Made by a program: the position numbers and the translations under genes. A DNA stretch of 64,000 bases, taken from Limnephilus marmoratus (taxonomy: Eukaryota > Arthropoda > Insecta > Trichoptera > Limnephilidae). Every line of letters starts with the position of its first letter. Within the stretch, counting starts at the first letter, position 1. The stretch is taken from the NCBI GenBank assembly GCA_917880885.1, contig OU862923.1, positions 25,683,770-25,747,769 of the forward strand, given 5' to 3'. The notes under the pieces are model-generated. The model worked only from the letters and a program-made list of their open reading frames with translations. It did no database searches and had not been told where the DNA came from. This document shows, one piece after another, positions 20,560 through 31,047 of this stretch.

Positions 20560-21103
20560 ATAGTTTCAGTGGAAGATACTTTCTGAATTGCCTCTATCAA
20601 GGACCATCATACACAAACGAAGTGTTGCTTCAAATAACTTAAGCCATCTTCGCTACAAATTCTGTGATGGAAAGAATACACGGGTTGGGCAATGAACTAA
20701 CTGATGTCGCTGACATTTTTAATTTAAATTTCGATTCATTTAAAGCCAAATTAGGCCATCACTTTTTAGATGTAAATAATGAATGAGAAATCAATTTATT
20801 TTATTTCGATTTTCTTTTGTTAATTGTTCTTATTTCAAAAGCATACAATGAGAATTAAGTAAAGATTAATGTGTTTTGATTATTTTGAATATTTTTGTTG
20901 CTCGTAGAATTGTTATACTTACTAGTTCTCTAAAGTCATCCACGTGGAATTAGCATTAGATGTATTCCTTTTGTTTTACATTGAGTTTATGCTTTATTTG
21001 AATATTTTGTAATCTTTTTTTATTTGTGTTATACTGTTGTTATAAATGAAATTTGTATTTGATATGTAAAAGCCCAATAGGGCGTCAATAAATAAATAAA
21101 TAA
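20560..21103 (+). mobile_element. Probable non-LTR retrotransposon 3' end
   Basis: The plus strand reads 'RTIIHKRSVASNNLSHLRYK' and 'LGNELTDVADIFNLNFDSFK' in broken frames. Then comes an AT-rich 3' untranslated region ending 'gtaaaagcccaatagggcgt' and a run of AATA repeats. That tail form fits a Jockey-type LINE; the coding similarity is weak. Confidence 0.45.
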
Positions 21104-21262
21104 AATATTTGGGGACAAGATCTGAATAGTCAGGTAATTTCCAACCTCTTCTTTACCATCACTTTCACTTCAACTTCGATCCATCCTCGCAACATATCTA
21201 ATTGGGGATGATATAGTCGTGAAAAATGGAAGCAGTTGGGTCTCTTGTGCGGATTGACAAAA
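21104..21262 (+). mobile_element. SINE-1 3' half
   Basis: It runs from 'caagatctgaatagtcaggt' through the polypyrimidine block and 'attggggatgatatagtcgt' to 'ctcttgtgcggatt'. It is truncated at its 5' end. Confidence 0.65.
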
Positions 21263-21317
21263 ACCAATCGTTATATATCACCAAATCCAATTTGTGGTAT
21301 TGGTACAGCTACCTCGG

Positions 21318-21697
21318 GATTTGGATAACCAACACCCCTTCCATAGTTCGCCCCAAGTGGTTCGCTACATTTGATAACTTAACGGGGATGTCCGGGTTCA
21401 TGGGGTGAGGTTTGCCTAGGTCTTAGCGGCAAATGCGTTTGCCCACCTACTTTATGGCAGGCCGGATCTTGAGAGACTGGTTGGGGGAGACCTAACTTAG
21501 ACTATTTGGACCCATCGCCTTGCACCGCAGTGGGAGGGATGGATTCATACATCCGTCACTCCTGGGCACATTGACCCCCAGATCATGACCCAACCCTCAT
21601 GCCTTTTCCCTTCCTAGAACTTCCTCCGCTTCCTTTCCCTAAAATATCCTTCACACAGCATCCTCAAAGATAAAATGATTTTATTTTCTCAAGGTGG
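21318..21697 (+). mobile_element. SINE-2 copy
   Basis: It begins near 'ataaccaacaccccttccat' and includes 'ccccaagtggttcgctacat', 'gtccgggttcatggggtgag', 'caccgcagtgggagggatgg' and 'gtcactcctgggcacattga'. The 3' hairpin is degraded. It lies head-to-tail after a SINE-1 fragment. Confidence 0.7.
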
Positions 21698-21699
21698 AA

Positions 21700-22990
21700 C
21701 GAAAGGTTACAAAGATTGGAAAAAAAAAACATTAGTCTACTTTCGTCATCTGAAAGTTCCATGCCTCAATACCATCCAACGTGGTTGGCATATAGAATCT
21801 ATGTACAACCATTAATTCTATTTATTTTCTTATTTTGTTTCTTTATGGTTTTCACCATTTTTAGTAATTTCAGTGAGTAGGTACTATTTTTCTAATATTT
21901 ATAAAAAATACTTTAAATAAATTTCAGCTCACGAACATTTTTTAAGCGATGAAATACAAAATTTAAAACATATTTTATGAAGGTTTTGCTATAGGTACGA
22001 GAATATCTTGAATTCCAAGACCAACAATAAATAAGACTCGAACATCGCAAAACTAATAACTTTAAGTGAGGTCGCAAAATAAAACTTAAAAAAAGTAGTT
22101 TGTTTTGAATGTTTGAAGATACCAATTACTGTTTGTCATTCTTATTGCAAGTTTTGGTTGACACAACTCATGCAACCGATTCACTCAACTTTAAATTTTC
22201 TATTTTTGATGGCAGTTGCGGTGCTAGTAGCATTGATACCAATGATTTTCATTTCACAAGAGTGGCCACCTTTGCTTTAACGAGGCAGTCTTTCAAAGGA
22301 AAAGACAATGAATTAGTAAACCTGACACCAAAACCGCCAACGGCATTCTGTACCTTTTTTCTATATTTTTAACGCCGTAATTTAGATGCAACCCTTATCC
22401 TTCTATTAATTATTCTATTAATAATTCTGTTTTACTGTCAATTTATTTTTTTGCTTTTTATGGCAATACAATTGAGGAGAATAAACTACGACCGGTGCGA
22501 GCAACATTACCTACCTGAAGCACTATACCGAACTCAAGATGCTGGTTTATAGAATTCACTGGGTTGACGACCTACATTGATTGGAATTTCCAGAGATCGC
22601 TGAAGAAACTGTGTTCAAGAGTCGAATAGTTCAACAGAGGGCGATGGAACAGGAACAGATTCTATTCTTGCTGACATGGGTATGGAGTACAATAGGCTAT
22701 CCTCATTAGCTATAAGGTGAAACAATGTATGCGTAATTTTGGCTTATGTATTGTTTCAATAAACACACTCATTAAAAAATAAAATAAAATAAATGCAATG
22801 TGTTTGCGTCTCAATTAATTATTGTTATTTTTTGTGCTCTTTATGGCAATAAATAATACCAATTTTAATTTTTAAGTTTTTATTTGATTTTGCAGGAGTT
22901 TTCTTCCCAGGGAAAATTTGTTCGAACTCATTAAAGAAAAGCCTGTTATAATTTATGTCCGTAAAATATGTAATCATCATAATAAATGTG
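21700..22990. other. AT-rich stretch; possible LINE tail, otherwise nothing recognised
   Basis: An 87-codon plus frame at 22109-22372 matches nothing I know. The interval 22480-22790 ends in 'caataaacacactcatt' plus AATAA repeats, which looks like another retroelement 3' tail without recognisable coding. Confidence 0.35.
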
Positions 22991-23372
22991 ATACTAGCTG
23001 ACCCGGGAACTTCGTACCGCCTCAGAATCAATATCTGTTGTGTTGCTTATTAGCTGAATTAAATTCAGTTTTTTCATTAAGTTAAAAATTACACAATGAA
23101 GTAATTATCGTTGCGCAACTGTACGTGTTTTGTTTTTGTCGGTGTCAGAGATGGCGTTGTGTACGGATGTATATTTTTGTGATTTTCTTACTTTTCAACT
23201 TACTTACGGGAATTACATTTCTTTTTCTTTATATGTGTGAGGGAGATTTATTATAATTATTGTATTTTTCTTTTGGAGGTGTGCAGACATACGTTCACCG
23301 TTTGTCTCATTTTCAACTGTTGACATTTAGTGTGTAAAAAAGAGGGGCAGTATTATATGTATAAGTATTATG

Positions 23373-24137
23373 CAAAGATATTCAAATACAGAAGAGATAT
23401 GCTATGGTGTCCGCGCAACTGTCGCCGGACTACGCGCTAATTAGCGTAGTTTTCATACAAAAAGAATTTGTTCATTTCGTTGATTTTTTGAAAATGTGCA
23501 TTAATATTGGTTAACAATATATTTTGAATAAGGAAAGAATTCGTTCATTTAGTTTAACGTTCGTTTGGTTTATTCGTTAATTATTTGTTCTTTTAGTTTA
23601 TTTGTTAATTGGTAAACAATATCGGCGACACCCGGAAGCGCAGACCCACATAGTAAAAACAGCAGATAGCACATTTTTTTTTTTTTTTTTTTTACAGTGA
23701 ATACCGCACAAGAATCTCAACTGCTCCCGTCTGGAGCCAGTGAGACTATGGCATCCCCAATTGGGGTATGTTGTGAGGCTGAAGGTAGCGGGGAGGGGAA
23801 GGAGGTGGGGAAGAGAAAGGTTGGGAAGTACCTGGCTATTCAGATCTGGTCACTAAACACGGCTAAAGCCATTTTCAAGCAACGTTTCAATTCTGAATGG
23901 TGGTCTTACACCAGGGCGATACTGATGGTATCTTCCACTCTGGAACATGCCGCAAATATACTATATATATATATATTTTTTTTTTTTAAATGAATGAATT
24001 GTGAAATAACACAAATTAATCAAATAAAATTTATTTGCGCATGCCGGGTTCGAACCCGCGACCTCCGGAATGTGAGTCAAGAGTCTTAGCCACTGGACTA
24101 CGGAGGTATCACATCTACTTATATTTCAATATCTTTG
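23373..24137. mobile_element. hAT-type MITE (copy A) with SINE-1 inside
   Basis: The terminal inverted repeats CAAAGATATT/AATATCTTTG are flanked by the exact 8-bp duplication GTATTATG (23365-23372 and 24138-24145), the hallmark of hAT-family transposition. Without the SINE the element is about 325 bp and matches copy B at 41298-41626 in inverted orientation. The interior includes 'gccggactacgcgctaatta'. There is no coding. Confidence 0.8.
23674..24114 (-). mobile_element. SINE-1 copy, full length, inside the hAT MITE
   Basis: The minus-strand head reads CCGTAGTCCAGTGGCTAAGA (box A) and CGCGGGTTCGAACCCGG (box B), close to a real tRNA. The body and tail match the family, with a 20-bp T-run (poly-A) at 23674-23693. 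CACAT at both ends fits a short target-site duplication. The uninterrupted copy B at 41298 shows the empty site. Confidence 0.85.
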
Positions 24138-24454
24138 GTATTATGTGACATTTAACGTTTTTGAATTTTTGGAATTCACTCGCTATTCAATATTATGCGT
24201 ATCACAATATTGCTGCAGCTCTTTCAAAAGATGAGAATTCGTTCCATACTAAATGTATAAGGAAAAGAATTTTCTTCATAATTTTTTTTCGTGAATTTTT
24301 CCGATGTTCTGTGTAGCTATTCTGCTATTCCGGGCGGAGACAAATCCAACAAATCAAATATCATAAAAATTGGTCCAGCCGGTCTTGAGTTATAAATGGT
24401 GTAACTAACCCGACTTTGTTTTATATATTAAGATTTTTTTAATAATAAACCAGT

Positions 24455-25145
24455 AAGGGGCTCTCCACACGACTAGACTTGCAGAACCCGACATGTCGAT
24501 TATGTCGAGCCGCGGCGCCGCCCGCTGCGCCGACCTAATTCTATCATTTCTACGGCCCGGAAAAGGAATAATAATTTATTTATTTTTTTAACATTACTAG
24601 GACAAACCTGAGTTGAGTTTAATAATTTTATAAAGTTTATAAAGTAAGTAAAAAAAATAATATAGGTATTGAAATAACAATATTGTTACATTAATGTTTC
24701 TTACAGACAATAATAATAATAATAATGATCCTACATGTATTTAAAATACTTGTAGGATTACAAAAGATTTTTTAAATATTTATATTGAGGGATCATTAGG
24801 ATTTATAGGTTCAATTAGGAATTCCACAGAGCCGATCCCTCAGATATGAAAATATCTGGAGTCGGTGAATTATTTTCCCATTTGGTCTCTGGTAGGTTGA
24901 CATGTTGTTCTTGTATTGTTTTGTATTGATAATTATAATTGCATAGCGTGGATTGACTAGATGATCATTTGGGGAAGAGTGTGAAAGGGTTTAGTTTTTC
25001 CTGTGGGGAAAATTTAACCCGGACATTTAAATCTGGTGCGTTATAATAATAATAATAATAATAATAATTCGGTCCTTTTTGCCAATACACGATCGGACCA
25101 GATATGTCGGGTTCTGCAAGTCGGATAGTGTGTAGGGCCTATTAA
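24455..25145. mobile_element. MITE with about 40-bp terminal inverted repeats, split by an insertion
   Basis: The left arm contains 'ctccacacgactagacttgc' then 'agaacccgacatgtcg'. The right arm is its complement ('gacatatc' version), about 85% alike. TAA/TTA at the edges would fit a Harbinger-type 3-bp duplication. The interval 24558-25068, bounded by TAA repeats, is a foreign insert of unknown family. Confidence 0.55.
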
Positions 25146-25149
25146 ACTT

Positions 25150-26650
25150 TTCAATCAAACGCTCTATTCCAAATGCCATTTGAAAATTAAGTGTATGTCG
25201 GATCCTCCTACACCTACCACAATTTATATCAATGTATGAAACAGTTTGTTCTACGCTGGGTGCTTTGGAAAATATTAAATCCACTCCCTTCCTTGCCAAG
25301 AGCGATCTTTGTTGGCGGGAAACTTTTATAGCCGCCATTCTTTGTCGCTTCCGGAAGTGTGTTTGTACGCGGGTAGGTACCCCCCACCCCCTACACCTAC
25401 AATACCCACACCACCCACAACCTACCCCAATATACCTGGGTACCTCACACTACTCACTCTCAAAGAAATTTGTGAAATCCAATTGTGAAAGAATTATGGA
25501 GGATTTATTATGAACATTTTTACTACCTTAACAAACGGTGTTTCTTATTCATTGACACTAGAACACGTCACAGTTGATAAACATTACACTAGGGAATTTT
25601 TCTTGCTTTCTAGTTTTCGTACTATTTTGTTAAAAGCATCACATCTGTGGACGTAGATAAATGAGCGTGATGCTTAATAAGAATGATCGCATTATTAAAT
25701 TTTTATTTCTTACTTACTTGCGGATAATAATATACAGAATCATACCTAGCAGATTACCCACCTGATGCTGGCAATCGGTTTACAATGTACCTTCCTATCC
25801 TCAAAGCATACGTTTCTTTCATATTTTTCTTATAAGGGTTCAGAATTTGGACAATTTTTATGAAAGCCTTAATCTAACGATTGGAGGGTTCTGATAAAAA
25901 ATACATTGGTTTCAAAAATATACATTCGTATTATGGATCAGAAAACGCTGATTTTGAATATTATCGAGTTAATGAAGTTTTATTATGTATAATGTAGAAT
26001 TAATTAATCGTCATTTAAAAACGATTCAAACCTAAATACGCCCTTTGATTGATCGGCTGTAATTGCAGATTGCCAGCAATTTTTCGCGCTGCACGGACTT
26101 GCACACGAGTTTACACTGTGTTATACAAATATTTTTTTTCTTTTATTGTTAATTATCAATATTGGGATTGATCTTCCTGTTAACTGACAAAACTAAGTTT
26201 CGCATGGCATCACTTGTAACTCGACAGATTAGAATCGTTTTGGCGGGCTGTGAAAAAAATCAAACTTTGAAATTATTTTAACTGTGCATACGAGATTAAT
26301 TTATTAAAAATACTAGTATTATTAGATAAAAAAAATATTTATCGGGATTTCCTCATTGTGATAAATTTGTACATTTTCATTGGAATCTGCAAATCTGTGT
26401 GAATCAGGCTTCCGTTTGGAACATGGGTCCCCTGTGTGAAGTAAATGTAAAAATATAAATAAAGTTCAAGTGCAGCTTCGCTGGGAACAAGGCAAAACTT
26501 ATAGATGGCCATTGGAATGACAATATCAGATTCCTCCCTTGGCTGGGAAAAGAAACAAATGTTATCCGTGGATGAACTGAAGCGATGAACTGATGTATGG
26601 GGGCCGCCACGAATCGATAAAACTTGATAAATTTAACAGAAACAATATTG
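25150..26650. other. AT-rich stretch with a C-rich patch; nothing recognised
   Basis: The only compositional feature is a C-rich run at about 25378-25440 ('ccccccaccccctacacc' type). Frames are short and unrecognised. Confidence 0.4.
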
Positions 26651-26653
26651 CAA

Positions 26654-27115
26654 ATTTCGTTTTTAGATTTTCACGGACAATAGTATTTTCGTTATTTTTT
26701 TGGGGGTGTTATACCGTGTTGCGCTACCTCCTTCTTTGGCCAACATTTCGGACAGTGTGGTGAAATGTGTGCTTATGTACTTGGAAGCGATACCCTGTTG
26801 CCAGCTCCACTCTACTACGAGCTGGTATCACAGTATACTTCAAAATAGTTCTTGATTTCAATTGCCTCCTTAATCAGGCGTGCTCCAATAGGAACTAATT
26901 CCAAAAAACTGTTCCTCGAATCCAATGTCATCCAGTGATCGCTAGTCACCGGTACAAAGTAACCGAGATATACCACTGCCTATCTCGGTTACTTTGTACC
27001 GGTGACTAGCGATCACTAGGTGACAGTGGATTTGAGGAACAGACTTTTTTGAAACGTTAGCTAAAGAAAGAGGTAGCGCAACATGGTATAACACCCCAAA
27101 ACCAAATAACTTCAA
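26654..27115 (-). mobile_element. Penelope-like fragment folded into a palindrome
   Basis: The outer arms 'tgttataccgtgttgcgcta' (26709) and its complement (27098) are the same terminal repeat as in 18175-18745. The minus strand encodes 'GARLIKEAIEIKN', matching 'RARLITEAIEI' of the other copy, with the frame closing soon after. The centre is a perfect inverted repeat: 37-bp arms 26934-26970 and 26981-27017 around a 10-base loop, with imperfect pairing extending outwards to about 26900 and 27052. Confidence 0.65.
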
Positions 27116-27129
27116 AAAAAAATCACATT

Positions 27130-28530
27130 GTCCAAAGAAAGAAGCTGGAAAGCTCATAATTAAATAGACGGCGTTTTGCTTTCAAAAATAAGGAACTCCA
27201 GTGAAAAATATTGTGGCTTTTAAAAAATATATTCATATAGTATAGACCAATAAACGCTGATTCCGAATACATAATTTTTATTTAATAATATTAAACGCAG
27301 AGTTTTTAAAAAATTATTAAAAAGTCCACTTTTAAACGGGTCGTAAAAACACGCCGCCAAGGTGACGTCACTGTTCGACGTGTCGTGACGTCACCGTAAA
27401 GTCATTGTTTGGGAATGTATGATATTATGACACAAGCCATCGTATTAATTTATTCGTTTATTTACATGCTGTTTATAGAGATTTAGTTGTTGTGTTTATT
27501 GAAACATTATTTAGACCTAAATAATGTTTAAAAAATAAAAGTATCTCTTATTAGTTTATCTCTATTATTGAAAATATTCAAAAAACACTGCACAAAAAAA
27601 ATAGTAATGCTATTTCTAGGGAGAATACTTCGAACAACGGAATTCAAAATGGCGGCAGTAGATCAGCTGATTGCCCGATCCTATACTAATTTTTCAGGAG
27701 TGATGACGTCACCATACATACGGTGGTTTTCGGAGGTCTTGAAAAATTAAAACTTTGACACTTATTTTAACTATTAAAACTAACTCTAAAAGTAAAAATA
27801 TAAATGCAGTTATTTAAGTTAGAGGGTCATTATTCATTAAAAAAAATTTAGAAAAATTGGACTGGAGTTCTCTACTACATAAGTATATATATTCACCACT
27901 ATCCTCCACTATTCACAATCCAGGGTACATCCTCAAAGCATTTCATAGAAATACGAGAACGATTTTCGATTTACGAATCCCATCGCTCGCCCCCTATCTC
28001 CGACGCTTTAATTTTCTCCGAATGTTTTCTGACATGCATATTAAACAGAAATCCGACACTGCTTCTTCCTTTGCGCGAAATTATTATTATTGTTTGGTGC
28101 GATTTATTCAGATCAAAAACGTGAATGTTTTTCGATCAGTTTTACGAGTGTTTTTGTTAACGAAATTCATCACGTATCTCATTGAAACCTAAATTATTGT
28201 CATTCCAATAAGGCGCTTTATTTTGTTGCTAGCGAAACAGGATATTGACACTTTTTAATCATATTTTAAAACATGAAACAATTTTTTTATTTAACCGTGT
28301 CTTTTTTTTATTTATTTTTTTAGTTATAAAACAAGAAATAAATAGAATTCTTTAGGCCTTCGCCTTCGCCTTGGAGAGGGGTTCTTGCTTATGAATAATT
28401 TAAGATACCTGTATTACATTTTTCGTAAATAGAATTAATTATACTTTTTTTTACTTTTCACAACTCTGTAACATGCGTATTTGCAAGAAATAAAAGGTTT
28501 TTTATTTATTAATTTTTTTTTTATTATTAT
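27130..28530. other. AT-rich stretch with paired CRE-like words
   Basis: GGTGACGTCAC at 27361 and its complement at 27388 form an 11-bp inverted pair, and a third TGACGTCA lies at about 27707. The 111-codon frame at 27857-28192 matches no family I recognise. Otherwise AT-rich. Confidence 0.35.
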
Positions 28531-28534
28531 ATAT

Positions 28535-28918
28535 GTTACCGTAAAAGTCCGAATATTGGTAAATCCTAAGATTTTCCGGTAAATCCTAAGATTTACCAAC
28601 TCTTAATGGTAAAAGTACGAACCGTTCTATAATCATCGTTCAAAAACCTAACCTAACCTAACCTAACCTAACCTAACCTAACCTAACCCAACCTAACATG
28701 TACTAAATTCTAATGGTAAAAGCCCGAAAAAATCGTTTCTTATTTAAATATTATAAACGATTTTTTCGGGCTTTTACCATTAGAATTTAGTACATGTTAG
28801 GTTGGGTTAGGTTAGGTTAGGTTTGGTTGGTGAACGATGATTATAGAACGGTTCGGACTTTTACCATTAAGAGTTGCTAAATCTTAGGATTTACCGTAGT
28901 TCGGGCTTTTACGGTAAC
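28535..28918. mobile_element. Foldback element carrying CCTAA/TTAGG telomere-like pentamers
   Basis: The element begins GTTACCGTAAAAGTCCGAA and ends with the complement (TTCGGGCTTTTACGGTAAC), and the two arms are complementary almost to the centre near 28745. The left arm has about ten CCTAA pentamers (28646-28697, one CCCAA variant). The right arm has about seven TTAGG-type pentamers (28796-28836). AT repeats on both sides hide the target-site duplication. There is no coding. Confidence 0.8.
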
Positions 28919-29104
28919 ATATATATTATTTAAATTAATTTGCTCATTTAGGAATATTTTAATTACACATTTTCATACAAAAATATTATTATAAGGTATT
29001 TAAAAATAAGGCTTCCTGCAAAAAAAATTTTACTTATGCAAAGTGTATTACTTACTTTAAAATAAAAAAAAATATTAATTTTTATAGCTAAATATATATA
29101 AATA

Positions 29105-29220
29105 CTAACTGGGGTATCCAGCTTCGCTCAGAGTTGATATGAGATTGAACTGACGTTCGAACACACGACCGATCTTGACTTATATACCCCTACCAATGGG
29201 TAGCCCCACCCACACAAAAA
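29105..29220 (-). mobile_element. Possible Helitron 3' end remnant
   Basis: Minus-strand 'gcgaagctggataccccagt' + 'tagta' resembles Helitron 3' ends that read ...CCCCAGCTAGT, but here CTAG is replaced by TTAG. The adjoining 'accaatgggtagccccaccc' is unassigned. Confidence 0.3.
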
Positions 29221-29420
29221 AGGCTTTGAATGGTCCACAATGTTCCAAAACTTTCCACAACATTCGAAAGTGTTCTGGAATGTTCCATAATGATCTGGGA
29301 TGTTCTTGAATGTTCTCGAGCGTTACAGACTATTCCCGAACATTCCACAACATTCCCGAATATTCTGGAATGTTGTGAAATGCTCTCAAATACTCTCGAA
29401 TGTTCTGGACAGTTTCAGAA
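29221..29420 (+). promoter_or_regulatory. Tandem heat-shock-element array, 10-bp period, about 20 units
   Basis: About 20 consecutive decamers follow NNTTCNNGAA, for example TGTTCTGGAA, TGTTCTTGAA, TATTCCCGAA, CATTCCCGAA, TATTCTGGAA. Alternating TTC and GAA every 5 bp is the binding pattern of heat shock factor (nGAAn in alternating orientation). Several runs of three or more perfect pentamers exist (29273-29286 gives TTCTGGAATGTTCC). Function is inferred; it may be a simple minisatellite carried by a transposon. No heat-shock gene is adjacent. Confidence 0.6.
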
Positions 29421-29469
29421 ACTTCTAGCCCTTATATCTTCAAAAGCATGCCGTTCAGGTAAAAACGGG

Positions 29470-29815
29470 AACCTTCTTCATGGATGGGGATTTTGGCGCA
29501 GACGTTACAACAATGAGCTCTATACTCTGTTTAAGGAGCTAAATGATCAAAATTTATAAAACTGGGAAGGCTTCGGTGGCTGGGTCATATGTAGAGAATG
29601 ACCGAGCATCTAGCACCAAAGTCCCTGCTGAACTCAAGACCGATAGAACGAAGGAGCCTGAAAAGGCCAAGATTAAGACGGAGCGACAACAACCTCAGAG
29701 ATATACCTACTTTGGAGCTTCTAAACTGGAGAGAGCTGGCACAAAACCGAGATGAGTGGAGGAAGATTCTTAAAGAGGCCAAGACCCACCAGGGTTCTAA
29801 TATAAGATATTATGC
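29470..29815 (+). mobile_element. RTE-B retrotransposon C-terminal fragment, frameshifted
   Basis: Plus-strand frames give 'FWRRRYNNELYTLFKELN' then, in another frame, 'TEHLAPKSLLNSRPIERRSL' and 'NWRELAQNRDEWRKILKEAK'. This matches 45094-45441 and 48747-49262. At least one frameshift lies near 29560. It overlaps in content with the inverted piece at 29995. Confidence 0.75.
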
Positions 29816-29834
29816 ATTATTGTAATAACATGAA

Positions 29835-29993
29835 ATGACGGCCTTCGTGGTCGAGGGGTAACGCTCTTGAATCACAATTGATCGAATGGATCAAATCCCC
29901 ACGTGCGCCAATAAATTTTATTTGATTACTTTGTCTATTTCACAAATAATTCAATAAACTTGCTCAAATATACATTAGTATATTTGTGGCTCC
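29835..29993 (+). mobile_element. SINE-1 head fragment
   Basis: The tRNA-like head 'ggccttcgtggtcgaggggt' and a worn box B ('ggatcaaatccccac') are followed by the 'aataaattttatttgatt' linker. The element stops at 'agtatatttgtggc', where RTE-B resumes. Confidence 0.6.
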
Positions 29994-30700
29994 TTAAACA
30001 GAGTATAGAGCTCATTGTTGTAACGTCTGCGCCAAAATCCGTTTTCTAGAACTGGTCCGAAAATGTTCCTTTCAAAAACGTCCAGTGCTCACTACTTCCT
30101 CTTAGTTAGTACCCACGTCTCAGCTGCGTAGGTGAGCACTGGTCTAATAAGACTTTTGTACACTAATTTGGTGTTTCTGTGCATCCTACGGCCATGTATG
30201 TGGTCTTCTGCTGATTTACTAAGAGACCCATTTTTTGGCAGAACTTTCAAGAACTCTCACCCAAGGGCTCGGTCAGATCACTGCCAACCCTGACTCTACA
30301 CGTTTCTGGGGACTTTGTTAGTTTCACCACATTGATCAGCTTACGTGGTATTCCAAACTCACTTATTACATCGTACGATGCGTTTCTATGTATGCTATCA
30401 AACGCGGCCTTGAAGTCTACAAAGAGGTGATGAGTTTCGACATTGTATTCTAACGGTTTTTCTGAGATCTGTCTCAAGGAGAAAATTTGATCAATGCATG
30501 AGCCTGAAGCCACATTGGTATGCAATGATTTCCTCGGACATTGGGAGCAATCTTTCATACAAGATGTTGGACATAATTTTATAGCCGGTATTTAACAACG
30601 TTATTTGCCCTGTAATTACGACACTCGAGTTAGTCGCCCTTCTTGTGCAGTGGACACACAATTCCTGATTAAAACTCCCGAAAAGAAGGCTTTATACATG
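29994..30700 (-). mobile_element. RTE-B reverse transcriptase fragment, internally deleted
   Basis: Minus-strand pieces include 'NYRAITLLNTGYKIMSNILY', 'GSCIDQIFSLRQISEKPLEY' and 'HHLFVDFKAAFDSIHRNASY' (reverse-transcriptase finger and palm region; 30247-30558 is open). A junction at about 30238 jumps to 'LVYKSLIRPVLTYAAETWVL', so the catalytic YADD region is missing. The far end repeats the 'RRRYNNELYTLFKE' segment in inverse orientation to 29470. Confidence 0.75.
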
Positions 30701-30711
30701 GAGATCACCTC

Positions 30712-30990
30712 AGGATGGAACGATCTATGATATTGTCAGGAACCAAATTGATGTTGTAATAGTAGACCATAGATTCAGGAACTCTGTAAAAAGAGTCACC
30801 ACGTACCCTGGTCCGGACGTTGGTTCTGACCATGCTTAGTTAACTGCCGATATTGTTTTATGCTTAAAACAAACAGAAAAACCCAAAATCAAAATTAAAA
30901 TGGATATCTCGAAACTCCACGAAGAAGTGTTCAGAAACAGGATATCTCAGACTTATAGATATTAGGCTAATTATTAATTAGATATTAGGC
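30712..30990 (+). mobile_element. RTE-B endonuclease-domain fragment
   Basis: The plus strand reads 'YDIVRNQIDVVIVDHRFRNS' ... 'YPGPDVGSDHA', the last motif of APE-type endonucleases (NQID....SDH). It is followed by a stop and 'KIKIKMDISKLHEEVFRNRI'. It is oriented opposite to the adjoining reverse-transcriptase piece, so the locus is rearranged. Confidence 0.7.
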
Positions 30991-31047
30991 TACTCCCTTG
31001 TGATCCATCGATAGAATTACAAACACAATGGGATAACCTTAAGTTAG

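Larger units (their letters stand above)
22994..24433 (-). mobile_element. Non-autonomous Helitron hosting nested insertions
   Basis: The minus-strand 5' end begins TCTTAATATATAAAACAAAG just inside an A, leading to 'aagaccggctggaccaattt', a frequent insect Helitron 5' motif. The 3' end at 22994 is CCCGGGTCAGCTAG followed by T. The insertion point is therefore A|T, as Helitrons prefer. No Rep/helicase coding is present. It contains a hAT-type MITE (23373-24137), itself split by SINE-1. Confidence 0.6.

Noticed and set aside
24045..24108. Functional tRNA gene
   Set aside because: Box A and box B are good, but the sequence is the head of a SINE-1 with the family body and poly-A attached.
25027..25513. 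103-codon minus and 93-codon plus frames
   Set aside because: They overlap on opposite strands, span the edge of a MITE and include poly-Ile from a TAA microsatellite; no support for a gene.
27857..28192. 111-codon plus frame
   Set aside because: No motif, AT-rich codon use, no homologue recognised; probably chance.
28646..28697. A true chromosome end or telomere
   Set aside because: Only about ten pentamers, mirrored in an inverted arm and surrounded by ordinary sequence on both sides; it is interstitial.
29543..29755. Lys/Glu-rich 70-codon plus-strand frame
   Set aside because: It is the wrong frame of the RTE-B C-terminal region; the correct frame reads 'TEHLAPKSLLNSRP'.
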